Positions 34,418-47,200 of a DNA stretch of 64,000 bases are shown here, in pieces. Numbering within the stretch: the stretch's first letter is position 1; every line of letters starts with the position of its first letter. Location of the stretch: contig CM106585.1 in assembly GCA_048013815.1 (NCBI GenBank), positions 13,082,001-13,146,000 on the forward strand, given 5' to 3'. The notes under the pieces were generated by a model. The model had not been told where the DNA came from. It saw only the letters and a program-made list of their open reading frames with translations, and searched no databases. Position numbers and translations under genes: made by a program. The stretch is from Setoptus koraiensis. Its lineage: Eukaryota; Arthropoda.

Positions 34418-37400
34418 TTATTTTACTCGATTATCCATTCCAATAAAGTGAGGGGGCGCCGCCAGCGCCGAATGCGAGCCGCCAGAAGTGCCGCCACTGG
34501 CACCGGCGGCGGATAGCTGGTGCTGGTGTCGCAAAGGTTGCTGGCGAGCGGGGGGCACGAGGGGCTTTAGTTTGATATTTGCGCACAGCAGCATCGACAG
34601 CAGCCTATATATTCTGTGTTTGTATACGGTGTTTGTATGTAGATTAGAGTGGGTTAGGCAAGTTGTAAGTTGTAAGTAAGTCGCACAGTGGAGAATGTCG
34701 GCCCCAACAATGGGGCCCCCAGCCCCCAACAATGGGCATTGGGTATCGGGATCGGCGCGCAGTGGGCGGCAGCCAGTGGGAAAATGGGCAAGGGGCATTT
34801 TGCACATTTTGCAGCCATTGGCGCGCGGGGCATCATTGAAACGTCAAAAAGTGACATGCCGCGCGGGCCAGGGCACGCACGTGGCACACGGGGCGACATG
34901 GCATAAAACAATAGACAGACAACAATGGGATGATGTAATAATCATGTCGAGCCATTGTGACACATCATCACGTTAATTGATGCCAATGATCCGGGGCACG
35001 CGCGCGCGCCAAAACCCATCGAATTGTCGTCGAGTTTTGTTCGCGAACGCGAACGCCCAACGAAAGATTTAAACTTTTGGCGCCGGCTGCGCATACTTAT
35101 GCAAATTGAACACTCTCATGTCAAGCGTGAGACTGTCCTCTCTCGATGAAGTGAGGACTCCTCACTTTATTGAAAGAGGCACAGCAGTGGAGCAAGTGAA
35201 TGCCCGGCCCCATCGAAGCCAATCGCTACTAACCTCTGATTGAATTTGTCCTTGGCGCTCACGCGGTACCTGAGATGATAATTGCCCAGCAGCAGGACTA
35301 TCCATTCGAGCACGTGCGAGGTCCTGTCCAGTTTGTCCGCTTCTTTCATCGATGCGCGGGTTGGTCGATGCGCGGGTTGGTCGATGCGTTGGTTGGTCGA
35401 GAGGTTGGTTGGTCGATGCGCGGGTTGGTCGAGAGGTTGGTTGGTCGAGAGATCGGTTAGTCGAGTGGAGCGGAAGTGAGCGCTGTCTGAGAGTCTGACA
35501 GTCTGAGCGTCTAGTGGGCCTACTCACCTGGACCGTTGAACAGCACAACCATTTTCAGGTAGCTGAGTTCGCGAGTGTTCAAATCGAGCGTGTTTAGTTT
35601 GTGTTTGAGCATCTCGCCGGCGTTGTTGCTGGCGTGAGCCGGAAGTGAGGACTCCAACAATGTCGCTATGGCCAGCTCAATGGCCGTCGTGATTTTGTCG
35701 TGTTGACCATGGTTGTCGTTGTCGTGTTGTTGTTGAGCGTCGCCCTGTGATTGTGTTGTGCTTATTGCGTCATTGTTGGCTTGTCTGGTGTGTGTATCGC
35801 AAGCTATCATTGGTGTCGTAGCGAGGTTGTTGTCGTGGTGCCCAGCCATTGGCAAATCATCTAAATCGCTGCCGCTGGCACTGTTATCCGGATTGTTGGC
35901 CGCCGTATTTGCCTGTTGACGTTGTCGTTCAAAGTCTGTGTCGCCGTCCGCGCCAAGCTTTTGTCGCTTGAGCGCTTGCATGAGACTCAAAAATATCAGA
36001 GTGGCCAGCGATTCGTCCAGCAATGAGGCCCTGGCCTCATTGTCGGGCATCAGGTCGCCGATGGACGTCATGTCCGCTATTTGCTTGCCCACAAACTCAA
36101 GCAACCGCTGCGTACCTGTTGAGTTTGCGGCGTCGTTGTTGTCGCTGGTGTGTTTGTCGCCTGCGAAGCCGATTATGTCGTTGAGGTTGTTCTCGTCCTC
36201 TACGATGAATTTGTTGATCAGCTCTCGCGTGCCATTGCCACCGTTGCCATTGTTGCCATTACTGCTGGCGTCATTGCCCTTACTATTTCTACTGGTGTTA
36301 CCGTTATTTTTTCCATTAGAATTACCGTTATTATCTCCATCATCGCCACTGTCGGTGTTGTTGCTGTCGGTGTTGTTGTTGTTGTTGTCGGTGTTGTGGC
36401 GACCGGGCAGCGACACTGTGTCGATGAGACGGCCATCGTCGCCGTCGTCGATCGTCATGAAATTCTTGTAGCACGCGGACAGCAGCACCAGGTCCGCGTC
36501 GCCCGTCGGGCCGCCTTGGCCGCCCGGCTGCTTGCCGGCGGCCAAGGCGGCCAAATCGGTGAGCCTATAATAATAATCGTCGACAACCCGTTGATGATTG
36601 CTCATCACGTTATAGGCCTCCGCGTGTTGATTGAGCTCACTGTCGCTCGGCTTCATGGCGCCCAAATAGTCGCCAGTGTGAGCCGCAAATGCGGGGCCGC
36701 TTCCGCTTCCGGTGCCGTTGTTGTCGGTTGCCGCCGCCGCCGCCGCTGCAGCGGCCGCCGCCAGGTACGAGCTTGCCAAATTCAAATCAATCAAGTTGTG
36801 GCCGTTGTTTGGCCAGCACATTTGCTTGGACGAATGCTGATTGTTGCTGGCGTGCAAACTGGCGTTAATTGCTGCAGCATGTTGGCCATTGATCAATGTT
36901 GTGTTGTTCGTACCGCCGTTAATACCGCCGCCGCCGCCGTCCGGCCCGGCGCCTTGCGGGTGACCGAACACTGCGGTGACCGTGGCCGCCACGCCCTCGC
37001 GGATAAGCCGGCCCGCGGTGGCCGTGTCATGCAACAGCATCTCGGGCCGTATGGTGGCCGTGTTGCGCGGTTGACGCTCATTCTGAACAGCGTCCTTGTT
37101 CATGCCCATACGAATGCACTTCTTTAGCCGGCACGATTGACACTGATTACGATGCTTCTTATCTATTACGCAATTTCCCGTGCCCGCTTGGCATCTGTAA
37201 ATGAGCTTTCTTCTGACGCTTCGCTTGAAGAATCCGCTGCACCCGTTACAGGCCAAAATGCCGTAATGTTTGCCGCTCGACACATCGCCGCACACCGTAC
37301 AAAACAAACTTTGCTCCGTGTTTGTGGACGAGCTCTGTTCGGTTTGGTCGCCGTCGGGCGCGTCCGCTTGCGCATCGCCCGACGGCGGCGGTGTCGCCAG

Positions 37401-37710
37401 CGGGACACTTGCAAGCGGCCCGTCGTCGCCCGACGCCGACACTTTCAAGCCGGCTCGCTGCACCTTGTGATTGGGCGAGGCCACAATTTGTTTCTCGTTG
37501 TCGCCGGAAACAAATTTTGACTTGTTGTTGTTCATTTTTGCCTTTGCACTCGGTTGTCTGTGCGCTTTGGCGCCACCTATGATGTTTGCTTGTTGTCGTT
37601 GTTGTTGTTGTTGCGTCACCAACAGGGTGCCGGTTGATGACGAGGCCGCCGACGACGACGAGTGACAATTGTCGTCGTTTGTGTTGTCGGCCGACGACGG
37701 AGACGACGGA

Positions 37711-37742
<32 letters not shown>

Positions 37743-38769
37743 CGCTGAGTGTCGCTGGGGCGAATGGTCTAACGATGCCAACGGATTATTGTTATTGATG
37801 TCACTTGTGATCGGTGACTTATTGTGGTGACCGGGGGCGATGTCGCGGTTGTCATAGTAACTGCGAGCGGCGCTCAACCGATTGACCGCGCTATTGCGCT
37901 CACTCATTTGCGACAATGATTTCATAACGACGCTCACATCGTCGCGATTTCCGGTTGCCGCGTTATATCGATTGTGTGGCGCAAAATGGTGGTCGCTGGT
38001 GACGTTTGACTCTGTCTCGAGACAATCGTCGTCTGTGTCCGCGTCGGCGCCCGTGTGATGGCCGGCTCCGCGTTGATCGTTGAGTTGCGCAACACGATCG
38101 TGATCAATTAGAGATTGGATTGGCGATTGCAGCGAGCCGTCCGACATGGAATTGATGTGCTCCGAATCTGTGCAACTATTGAAACTGTTAACCGGGCGCC
38201 CGATGTCGCACGCCAGGTTAGTTGCGCAACCGATTGTGGCCGGCTTAGTGTTATGATTAATTTGTTGTGATTTGTTGCCGTTTGTGTCCGCGCAGTGCAA
38301 CGACAGATTGAGCGGCCTGCCCGCAGCTCCGGTCTTTGCCTGCTGCAATGCGCCGCTGTCTACCGACTGCTGCTGCTGCTGATTATGTAACCAGTTTAGC
38401 TGTTGCAATCGCAACCTCTTACCTGAGTTGTAGTTGTTGTTGTTGTTGTTGTTGGTGTCGCTGCGAGCGTGCGACCTCCTCTGGGCATTGCCGGCGTCAT
38501 CCTTGTTGCTCTTGCCCGTTATAGGTGAACCTGTCGTACCTGTCTTACCTGTGGTGTCCATGAGAGTCGCCAACAGGTGCTGCTGTTGTTGTTTGTCGTT
38601 GTTGTTATAGGCTTGCGATTGGCGCGCCTGAAACGCCGGCGCGCACCTGAGAAGGGGGCTCATCCAGGGACTGGCCACTAGCAACTGCTGTTGCTGTTGC
38701 TGTTGTTGTTGTTGATGTTGTTGATGCTGTTGTTGTTGTTGATGTTGTTGATGTTGTTGATGTTGTTGA

Positions 38770-38854
<85 letters not shown>

Positions 38855-39254
38855 GGTGACGCTGCATCAGATACTGATCGATGTTGTGAGCTTGCTGTAA
38901 ATCGTTGTTGACCGTGTGGTCGTTGAGTGCGGTGCGCAGTTTCTGCTGTTGTTGCTGTTGGACTCGCTGCTGATGATAAAACATGGAAGACGGACCAAGA
39001 TTGTTGGTGTCGTATTGAAGCTGATGGCGCATCAAGGCGGCCGCGGTGAGCGCAAACGTTTGCTCGTCGTTGGGGCCCATATTATTTGAGGCGGCCGATG
39101 ACAGCAGAGACGTGGCCAGATTTGTGGCTGCCGCTGTTGTTGCCACTGTTGTTGTTGTTGTGTGAGACGACGCCGGCGGGGGCGCTGCTAACGTCGACAT
39201 GTAGTGAAGAAAGTTGTCCCGGTGACTGGACAGCTTGCTCGTTGATTGTTGCAT
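34418..39254 (-). CDS. NR2E3/Hr51 (unfulfilled)-like nuclear receptor
   Basis: Assembled as exons 39254-35528, 35342-35234 and 34613-34418, phases 1 and 2 matching; 1343 residues. Nuclear receptors bind DNA and regulate transcription; Hr51 in insects acts in neuron maturation. The DNA-binding domain begins at Cys652 ([15 protein letters not shown]), with P-box [38 protein letters not shown] and the NR2E3 signature [14 protein letters not shown]. Ahead lies about 650 residues of low complexity, including a 55-Gln tract near 134-190. Behind it is a long Gly/Ala/Asn hinge, then a divergent ligand-binding domain: [13 protein letters not shown] at the end of exon 1, [12 protein letters not shown] in exon 2 and [10 protein letters not shown] in exon 3. 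A clear AF-2 helix is missing; the C-terminus reads [10 protein letters not shown]. At over 1300 residues it is about twice the usual length. Exons 2 and 3 are inference. Confidence 0.8.
34614..35233 (-). other. Inferred intron 2 of the nuclear-receptor gene
   Basis: Donor CAGAG|GTTAGT and acceptor AAACACAG|A in phase 2. It carries the GC-rich stretch at 34680-34900 with GGGGCCCC at 34712. The donor is not a perfect consensus. Confidence 0.5.
35343..35527 (-). other. Inferred intron 1 of the nuclear-receptor gene, with a minisatellite next to the acceptor
   Basis: Donor CCAG|GTGAGT is strong. The acceptor GATGAAAG|AAGCGG follows 12-16-bp tandem repeats (35350-35460) that read CTCTCGACCAACC and CGACCAACCCGCGCAT on the coding strand. 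The C-rich repeat would serve as the polypyrimidine tract. Confidence 0.55.
38689..38855 (-). repeat. Poly-Gln coding repeat (CAA/CAG) in the nuclear receptor
   Basis: About 55 codons, pure CAA in the central part with CAT interruptions (His) toward the C-terminal side. Long pure CAA runs are prone to length change, so the tract probably varies between individuals. Confidence 0.85.
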
Positions 39255-39759
39255 TATAGGGCTCGATTAACGCGCTCTCGATGGTGATATATTGATAATA
39301 ATTACATATATTTGCTAGCTGTGATCAGTCAAATTGTCACCCAAACTATCTCTCTCTCTCTCTCTCTCTCAATTATCTGTCTGTGTGTCGAGTGTTTGTG
39401 TATATCCGCGTTTGTGTTTATCTGCGTTTGTGTATATAGGCCCGGCCGAGCCGTTCCGCCGGACTATTTAGAGCCGCCAGTGGCCTGTGCAACTGTATTC
39501 GAGTGATATTACGTCGCGTGATATTATGTCGCGTGATTTATCTGGCCGGTCGAGTCGAGTTCGGACAATTGCAGACAATTGCAATTCGCCGCCGCCAGTC
39601 GACAAACTGACTGATTTCGCTGGCCGCCTAGCTAATGCTGTTTTGTCATGATGTAGTGTCCGTTTGCGATTGTTTGATTACAGTTACAGCCGATATAGTT
39701 AGTGTGGGGGGCGCGTGTCTGACCAATGATAATTAAATAAATGGCCGCTAGTAGCGAGT

Positions 39760-39793
<34 letters not shown>

Positions 39794-40338
39794 CTTGATT
39801 ACTGATCACTGACGACTGATTACTGACCACTGACTTGTCGTTGTTTGTGTCGCCGATTGTCGGCACTGCCGATACGCGGCGCGCGCACCAATGCGAGGGG
39901 AGGGGAGGGGGGGCGAGGGAGATAACGGTCATTGATTGAATGAGTCAATTGATTGCTTCCATTTGAAATGCTTTCCCCGTTCGTCGACAATCGTCGTGGC
40001 GACAATTGACTCATTTGTCGCCACTATTCATGCAACGCTGCAACCAGTTACGTAATTATCGCGCGGCACGCGGGCAAACTGCACACAATTAAACAGGCGC
40101 CAAATCACGTTTTGGGTGGCTGGCTGCTCACGTTGTGTCGCTCGCTCATATATAACTGTCTACATATAGGTGCCGCTGGCCGCTAATAAACTAATAACAA
40201 TAAATTATAGATATAGTTTGAAGTGTTTGTTTGGCCGCTCGTTTGCACTGTTTGCATTGTCGCATCTGACGGATACTCTATGATGGTCACGGTCTCTAAC
40301 TCTAACTCGGCACGCTGCTGACCACTGCTGGCCGAGCA

Positions 40339-40372
40339 CGCGTTGCACTGCTGCTCGTGGCAGTGCAACGCG
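40339..40372. repeat. 13-bp perfect inverted repeat, 8-nt loop
   Basis: Arms CGCGTTGCACTGC and GCAGTGCAACGCG around TGCTCGTG. It can fold as a stable hairpin on either strand. Confidence 0.75.
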
Positions 40373-40450
40373 CCGCGTGCTGCGGCGTATAGCGGATATA
40401 GGCGGCGCGCTCGATGGCGAGCCAGCCACAAATGGATGAGACCTATAATT

Positions 40451-40519
40451 GTCGCTGGTGTCGCTAGTGTCGCTAGTGTCGCTAGTGTCGCTAATGTCGC
40501 TGGTGTCGCTGGTGTCGCT

Positions 40520-40581
<62 letters not shown>
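40451..40581. repeat. 9-bp minisatellite merging into (GT)n
   Basis: Eight units of GTCGCT(A/G)GT followed by about 30 GT. The minisatellite unit ends in GTGT, so the dinucleotide tract may have grown from it. Confidence 0.85.
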
Positions 40582-40584
<3 letters not shown>

Positions 40585-41000
40585 ACTTGGACCAACAACA
40601 ACAAACAAAGAAAATCATCGATTGTGTGTTGTGTCGCGCCAATTGTCCAATTTGTCGCCACTGGTCGCAAAGAGCGCGCCATCAATTCAAATGGGGCCCC
40701 GTTTGTCCGAAAACGCGAGCGCCATGACAGTTGCTCTAATTGTCTGATTGACAACTCAATCTGACTCAATCCGCTCACTCACTCAGCGATACTTGATTTC
40801 CGCACACCGTACACGCCCAGTTTGCAGGCCGACACGCGAGGCGCATTTGTGCCAATTTGCGGGCCCAAATCCGCAGCCGCTCGACCCTACGAGGGGCCCC
40901 AAGTCGAGGGGCCTGTCACGGCCGCATAATGGCGCCGCGTTGTCACACGCCGACAACGACAAAACAACGAGCGGCCAACGAGACGGCCGATGCTCGTAAG

Positions 41001-41004
<4 letters not shown>

Positions 41005-41058
<54 letters not shown>
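41005..41058. repeat. (TG)n microsatellite
   Basis: About 27 TG units after GCTCG and before ACCTATGG. Confidence 0.9.
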
Positions 41059-41059
<1 letters not shown>

Positions 41060-41936
41060 CCTATGGCGAGCACGTGTCAATAATTACATACATCACTAAT
41101 AACAAACATAATTGCATTGTCGTCGCATCTATTGTTGTCGCTGGGCCCCGCATAAGTCGCCATTGTGTGATATTTATTTGTGATATTTATTTGCGATATT
41201 TTGCCGTGTTCTGTCGTCTGTCGTCAGACGCGAGACGTCGCTCAGTGATTGCGTCGTTCTCACACTCACGACACTCGCGACACTAGCGACACTCGCGATC
41301 GAGTCATTTTTTTCGCGCGCTCTCTCGCTGTCACCTCGCTTCGCTCGCGCCCCAATCGTTGACTCTCAATCGCTGACTCTCAGTCACTGCCACACGCACT
41401 GCAACGCTCCATAGATGCACTACTCACCTTGATTTGATCGCCCGAATCGCCAATGCAACTGTCCAACTGTCCAATGTCCGGCGTGTGTTTGTGTGTATGT
41501 GCGTCCGCTTGCTGAAACTGTCTCCTTGGGGCCAAAATCTCGGCCCAACTCGCTGTGTCGCAACTTGACTCTGACTGCGCCTTTCAGCTCACTCACTTGT
41601 CTGCTCTCTGGCTCCCACTGTCGCAAACAATGCCAACCAATCCCAGACAAATCGCCCCAGATTGCATTGTTAGCCTAACAAGTTGCGACTGCTTGCGCCA
41701 AACCCCGCGCTGGCGCATACTGTCACACAGTATTACTGTGCGCCATAGCTGCGCATAGCACCCATTGCGCGCGCATTTATTATTGTGCGCCTAGCGCAAT
41801 TCGCGACCAATCCACGCGCTGTGCTGTCGCCCCGAAATAGGTCTGAAACTGTGGCTGTGTGTTTGGCCGTGCTGCTCGTCGCACTAGTTCGCCGCACTAG
41901 TTCGCCGGGCCGGCAATTAGTGGTCCGCCGGCACAA

Positions 41937-42071
41937 ACGGTTGATACTGTCCCAGAAGCGGTTCATACCCTCACAGAAGCGGTTCATACCCCACAGAAGC
42001 GGTTCATACCCCACAGAAGCGGTTCATACCCCACAGAAGCGGTTCATACCCCACAGAAGCGGTTCATACCC
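41937..42071. repeat. 20-bp minisatellite, about 6.5 copies
   Basis: Unit ACAGAAGCGGTTCATACCCC, five central copies identical, the first degenerate. Such homogeneity points to recent expansion. Confidence 0.9.
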
Positions 42072-44119
42072 TGACTGTCAGGGCCTGACAGAAGCGTTCA
42101 AAACTAGCAGCTTGCCGCCTTCTTCTGCCAGAAAATAAACTTGCGATAATTTTGTCTTTCTGACAAATGTCAGAAACGGCAAAAACGGCGCAAAGTGGCC
42201 CGATGACTCCATCTACCCGAACACTGGGGCCAATTTTTCGCCCTCCTCCTTCATCCACTTATACCATTGATGGGTTTATTTTCGGGGAAAAATCCCCAAA
42301 GACGTGACAGGTATCCCGGACGTGCCAGTGTGTCTGCAAGTTGACTCGAGCTCCTCAAATTGTTTGATGGTTGACTAGCCAATCGATTCGCCCCAAAGTA
42401 TGAATATATTTTTATTCGGGCCTATTTCGGGCAAATCCTGGCCGGATATTAAGCCTTGCTAAAATATTGTGCTATTAATAATACGATTGAATATTTATAC
42501 TTATAAACAGCATAATATTTTATCGCAACTGTCTGGCCAGATATAGGTGGTATATTGGTGGTGTGTTGCGTATGGTTTCGAATGGCCAGATACACGCAGC
42601 CAGTGCGCAGAGACGATCGTGAATCTGTGTCGTTGGGCCAAAAAGAGCGAAACAAAATATAATAATAAAATAAAATAAAAACAATAAAACAATAAAAATA
42701 AATAAATGAATGAACGGTTTGTGTGCGTCGGGTGACCTAAATCAAATTGACAGCGCATTGTTGTCAGTTGTTGGCACCCGAAACTGGCCTGTCTCTAACA
42801 AGTTGTTGGCCACTGATTGCGACCTTTATCCTTGGACAAAGCGAATTCGAAAAAAGAAACGTCCACATGATTCTTTTGTTTGTTGGCATGTTCCGAACAA
42901 AACGTTACAAAATGTCATGCGCTTGTGACGCGCCAGACAAACCAATCAATCAGACACCCATAACCTGTTCACGAATGGATACGCCACCTTTAAAACACAT
43001 TTTAAACATTGCCAGTTGGTTGGCCAGTGTTGGGCATGTGTGCGATAGGTGAGGTTCACCTCACGGAAATAACTCTTTAATTTCTTCATTGGCGTCGCAA
43101 GCTTCTTAAACTTCGTATCGCGCCCCATGTGACAGTTGTTGAGCCATTGTCTAGACTCGCGCTGGCAGTTGCGCTTGTGCCCGCGCGCAATTGTGATTTC
43201 GCTGAGACACGAGACACTAGACAATTTGTCATTTTTGTCATTGTATCTCTTATTCTCTTCTGATCATTCATTCAGCCATTTGGGCCGCTAACTGGCAAAC
43301 AAACTGGCTGGCGCGACATGGAAGAAACATTATGAGTTATGACATCGCGACAAGTGCAGTGTGAGCAACAAACAAGCTAGCGAGCAAACAAACGAACAAA
43401 CAATACACGCGCTCCATGAATCACACATTTTGCCGTTATTTATTTATCTCGCTGGCCCCGGACCCGCGTCCGCCAGACCCGCAGCCGCCAGATCCGCGGC
43501 TGCGGGCCGACGCGCCCAAAGAGACGCGACAGGGACGAGAGATCCCCCCCCCCCCGACTGACATCTAATGGACACATTTTAGTGGGGCGCCCATTCGCTC
43601 CGATGAACATAAATCAATCTCGTGTTGTGTTTGCGCGCGCCAATTGACGCGAGCGTTCCTGGGGCACTTTGCCCGCTCTGTTCGCCCTATATAAACAGCG
43701 GCGTGCATAAACATCGGGCATAAACGTCGGATTTAAACGTCGGATATAAACATCGGATACAAGCGTCGCGCGCACGCACACCGAACCGTCACTGTCATCC
43801 GTCATTTGCGTGCGCCGCAGGCGAGGTGTCCCCCGCTGAGCTGAATTGTGACTCTTGCCTCCGACGCGGCGCCCGAGCTGACAGGTTGCACGGTAGCGAC
43901 CGCTACAAGTTGCAACAACGCCGACGCCAGCAACAGCGACAGCAACAACGCCGACAACAACAACAGCGACCAACAATGACCACGGCGAAACTGTCAATGA
44001 GCGCAATATTTGCAGCCGCCAAATTACGCAATCATTACTGAGGGCCAAGTGCACACATTGAAGTCGCCGTCGGAGAGTTATGTGACAGCGCGATGTGCGC
44101 CGACAAACAAGTGACTGCC

Positions 44120-44200
44120 GGCCCGACAGAACCGAGCCGAGGCCCGACAGAACCGAACTGGGGCCCGACAAAACCGAACTGGGGCCCGACAGAAGCGAGC
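44120..44200. repeat. 21-bp minisatellite, 4 copies
   Basis: Unit GCCCGACAGAACCGAACTGG plus one G, with single-base differences between copies. Being 21 bp long it keeps frames open and explains the repeated VLSG-type and GPTEPN-type peptides in overlapping frames. Confidence 0.85.
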
Positions 44201-47200
44201 AGACGAGAGACATTGCCATGCATAACTGGCGAAAATAATCTGATTGTTTGTTTGCGCGCGCGCGCGATCACACAAACAAACAAACAATCAAATGAGTCGG
44301 TGATTTTATGCTTGCTTTGACGCCAACAAAGCCAATATTACGTCACCGTCTCCACTATTTGATGGCGACGCAACATTTCGGAGCAGCACGTCGGCGGGCT
44401 AAGCCCCCCTCTGTTCGAATCGAGTTCCGAAACAAAGTGCATGGATAATCCTTGCTTCTTTTGAGCCAGCCAAATAAATCCATTCGCAAGCGTTGATCCG
44501 GCCCATTGTGTTGTGTATCATTTAGTGACGATCGCGACAGCACTGACCATAATAACCGTAATAACCAATGACGCCAAACAAATTGATATTTTGACACCAG
44601 CGCCACAGCGCCACTGCCACTCGTTTCGGGCCTCATTTGGCCGTCTCCCTTTCTCTCGCGACAATCGCTCCACTGTTTTCCAGAGTCCGACCATCGGCTT
44701 TGCTCGCCAGACGGCCGGACGACCAGACGACCGAGTGACCGGTTCGGCGATTGGGGCCAGCACGACTCGATCGGGTTCGGGTGATCGTTGTCGAGTGCAA
44801 AAACAATTCAATTGGCGCTCAATGGCGCACTCATTAGGTTTATGTTAATCTCACTAGAATAGATGAGTGGCGTCTGCACGCAAACGCCAGCAACGAGCCA
44901 AAAAACTCGCAAATTCACTTTACAAATTTGCATATTAATTGTTGCCGCGTTGCCGGCAGCCCGCTTAAACTTGAAACACCGCTGATTGTGCGCCGTAATT
45001 GATCGCGCCCAACAATTGACGTCTGTGAGAACTCACCAAAATGATCGGCTGCCTTTTAATTGAGCCACTCGCGCTGTTAACGGTCATCCGCCTCTCCTGG
45101 GGCCCGTCACAAATTCTCAGAACAAACTGACAATTGAGCAATCGACGTCCATAAGTTTGATCCCCCCCTCTCTCTCTCTCTCCCTTTGCGCCCCAATTTA
45201 GGTTCCGCGGACGGAGGCTCGGCACGGTCTGGTCACTGGTCCGATTACTGGCCTGGTGGTCACTGGCAAATTGCTGCAATCAAACGAGAGATTGCCACGA
45301 AACGAGAGCGGCCAACACCGATTTAAAATGGCACCGAAAAACTGCCCTTTTGATTCTACTCCACAGGATGGCGCCACTGGATGGGGCCTTGAACAATTGG
45401 GGCCGAATTCAGGGGAAAGCGCCCGCATGAGCCACCCCATCTGGCGACGAGAAACGGAACCTTCGTTCTTGATTAAATGCCATGCCATGTCCATATTTCC
45501 ACAACCGGCCACTAGTCGGCAAGAAATTTCGAGCGACATCCTTTGGCCTGGCGAAAATCTACGCCGACTTCGCCAGACACTGTGAACATGCGACGAATGA
45601 TTACGCGAAAATCAATCGCGCTTCGGGACGGGCGATTCAATTTAATCCTCTCCATCAGCATGAGACAGCGAACAGAAAATAATACAGAAATTCATCGAGC
45701 AAATATCGCAGTTCGTGACCGTTCCATTCGTGCTAACGGAATATTTTGATTGAATTCCGTTTGAGGTTTCATCACTGTGAGCGATGCGATTTTAATGGTT
45801 TGTTCCCATGTCACAAGCGGCGCTCTCTCGTTCTGACTCGCAATCGATATCGACAGGGTGCTATGAGAGGGTGTCGTCATCGATACGTGAGCTCGAATTC
45901 ATCTTTAGCCCTGCAGTGATTACATTTCGAGTCGTCGTTGAGCCAGAAAATTTCAATAAATATCGTGTATTCATTGGCTACATTACGTGCCACGAATTCG
46001 AGCCCACTGAAAAGTGGGGCTCTTTTAAATTTGAGCTGGAACCAACCCGAAAACAATCACAAGACAACACATCACAAACTGACCACTTGATGGCGCTGCT
46101 CAACCGAAAAACCCTCACGTTCCTGTGAGCAATATCCCCTCTGTGGCATACAGTCTATAGAGCCCAAAAGTCTGGCTGGTGGGCTTATATCGATGTGTCA
46201 ATTGGTTGGCTCGATATTCAAATTGAATGGTATGGATGAATCAGTGGATTGTCTGCCCGAAGACGCTGTTCATTAGACTTCTGGTTGACGTCACGTTATG
46301 CACAAAATTCGGGAACTCTGGCAACTGCTGGGCCCCCAATTTTGGCTATTTTTTCCAACTTCGAAACAGCTGATTGTTACTTTCCAGTTCGGGCTGTGGC
46401 TCTTCGCGACGCCTCGGGCAACAACACTACCAAGAAGGGGGTGGGGGGAGGTGTGTACAAATACAGATAAGCCTTTCCAAGGTGGGAGAATGTGTTCTTG
46501 ACGGGAGATTAGGGAGTCATGGGGACAAATTGTGAACAAACCAAGGAGAGAATACGTGAGAATGGATTCAAGCAGCGGATCGGCCGCTTTATCTTTTTCG
46601 GTTGATGAAGGGGCGACATTATTATGCACAACAACCGTGTTTTCCATCAGACCTGGCCTGGTATAATGTCTCGGGTTTAGTATCGCTGGCACGATATCGC
46701 TGATTTAATAATATGAGTGATTGAATGACGTTTCATTACACGAGCAAATGCGCATTCACTGCGACAAAACATATTGCGATATCGGCCAGAGGGCGCTGTC
46801 AAGTGGTGCCCCGGCTAGTGGATATTTTCTGTATTGTGCTGGGCCACTTTGTAATATAGCCACCAGCAGAGTCATACAGCGCCCAGAAGATAATTTATCT
46901 TATCGATACAAGATAAAGAGGCTCGAATATCACTTTATCTGCTGGCTGGCGAGGGCCGAAGCAGATGAGCGGGCGAAAATTGAATCTGTCGCGTGCGTAG
47001 ATGGGCAGTTTGTCATTGAGATTGCCAATATAAATAGGCAATGACTTGTCAGCACTCAATAACTGACATAATCAGAGCGGACAATCGTCAATAAAACAAA
47101 TTCAGTTCGCTACTGGCTCCACTTCCGTTATCTTTTGCGCTTGTTTTCGTGCTGGCTCGCGTTCGCGCTGACCAGCGCACCCTCAACGTCCGACAACGAG

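Larger units (their letters stand above)
39255..41420. promoter_or_regulatory. Upstream flank of the nuclear-receptor gene, rich in simple repeats
   Basis: Contains (CT)n at 39351-39370, which is a GA tract on the gene's strand, and (TG)n tracts at about 39767-39793, 40521-40581 and 41005-41058. An octet of GTCGCTAGT-like 9-bp repeats (40451-40521) runs into the second TG tract. GGGGCCCC occurs at 40693 and 40893. The core promoter probably lies in the first few hundred bases, but no TATA box stands out. Confidence 0.45.

Noticed and set aside
40451-41058. CRISPR-like repeat region
   Set aside because: The repeats are contiguous 9-bp and dinucleotide units without spacers, and the DNA is eukaryotic.
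43614-44219. 201-codon minus-strand frame with repeated VLSG peptides
   Set aside because: It is built on a 21-bp minisatellite and GTT/CAA-rich DNA, has no conserved motif, and the other strand is open as well.
44355-44500. tRNA-like GTTCGAATC
   Set aside because: No A-box, anticodon arm or acceptor stem could be paired around it. No tRNA gene was found anywhere in the window.
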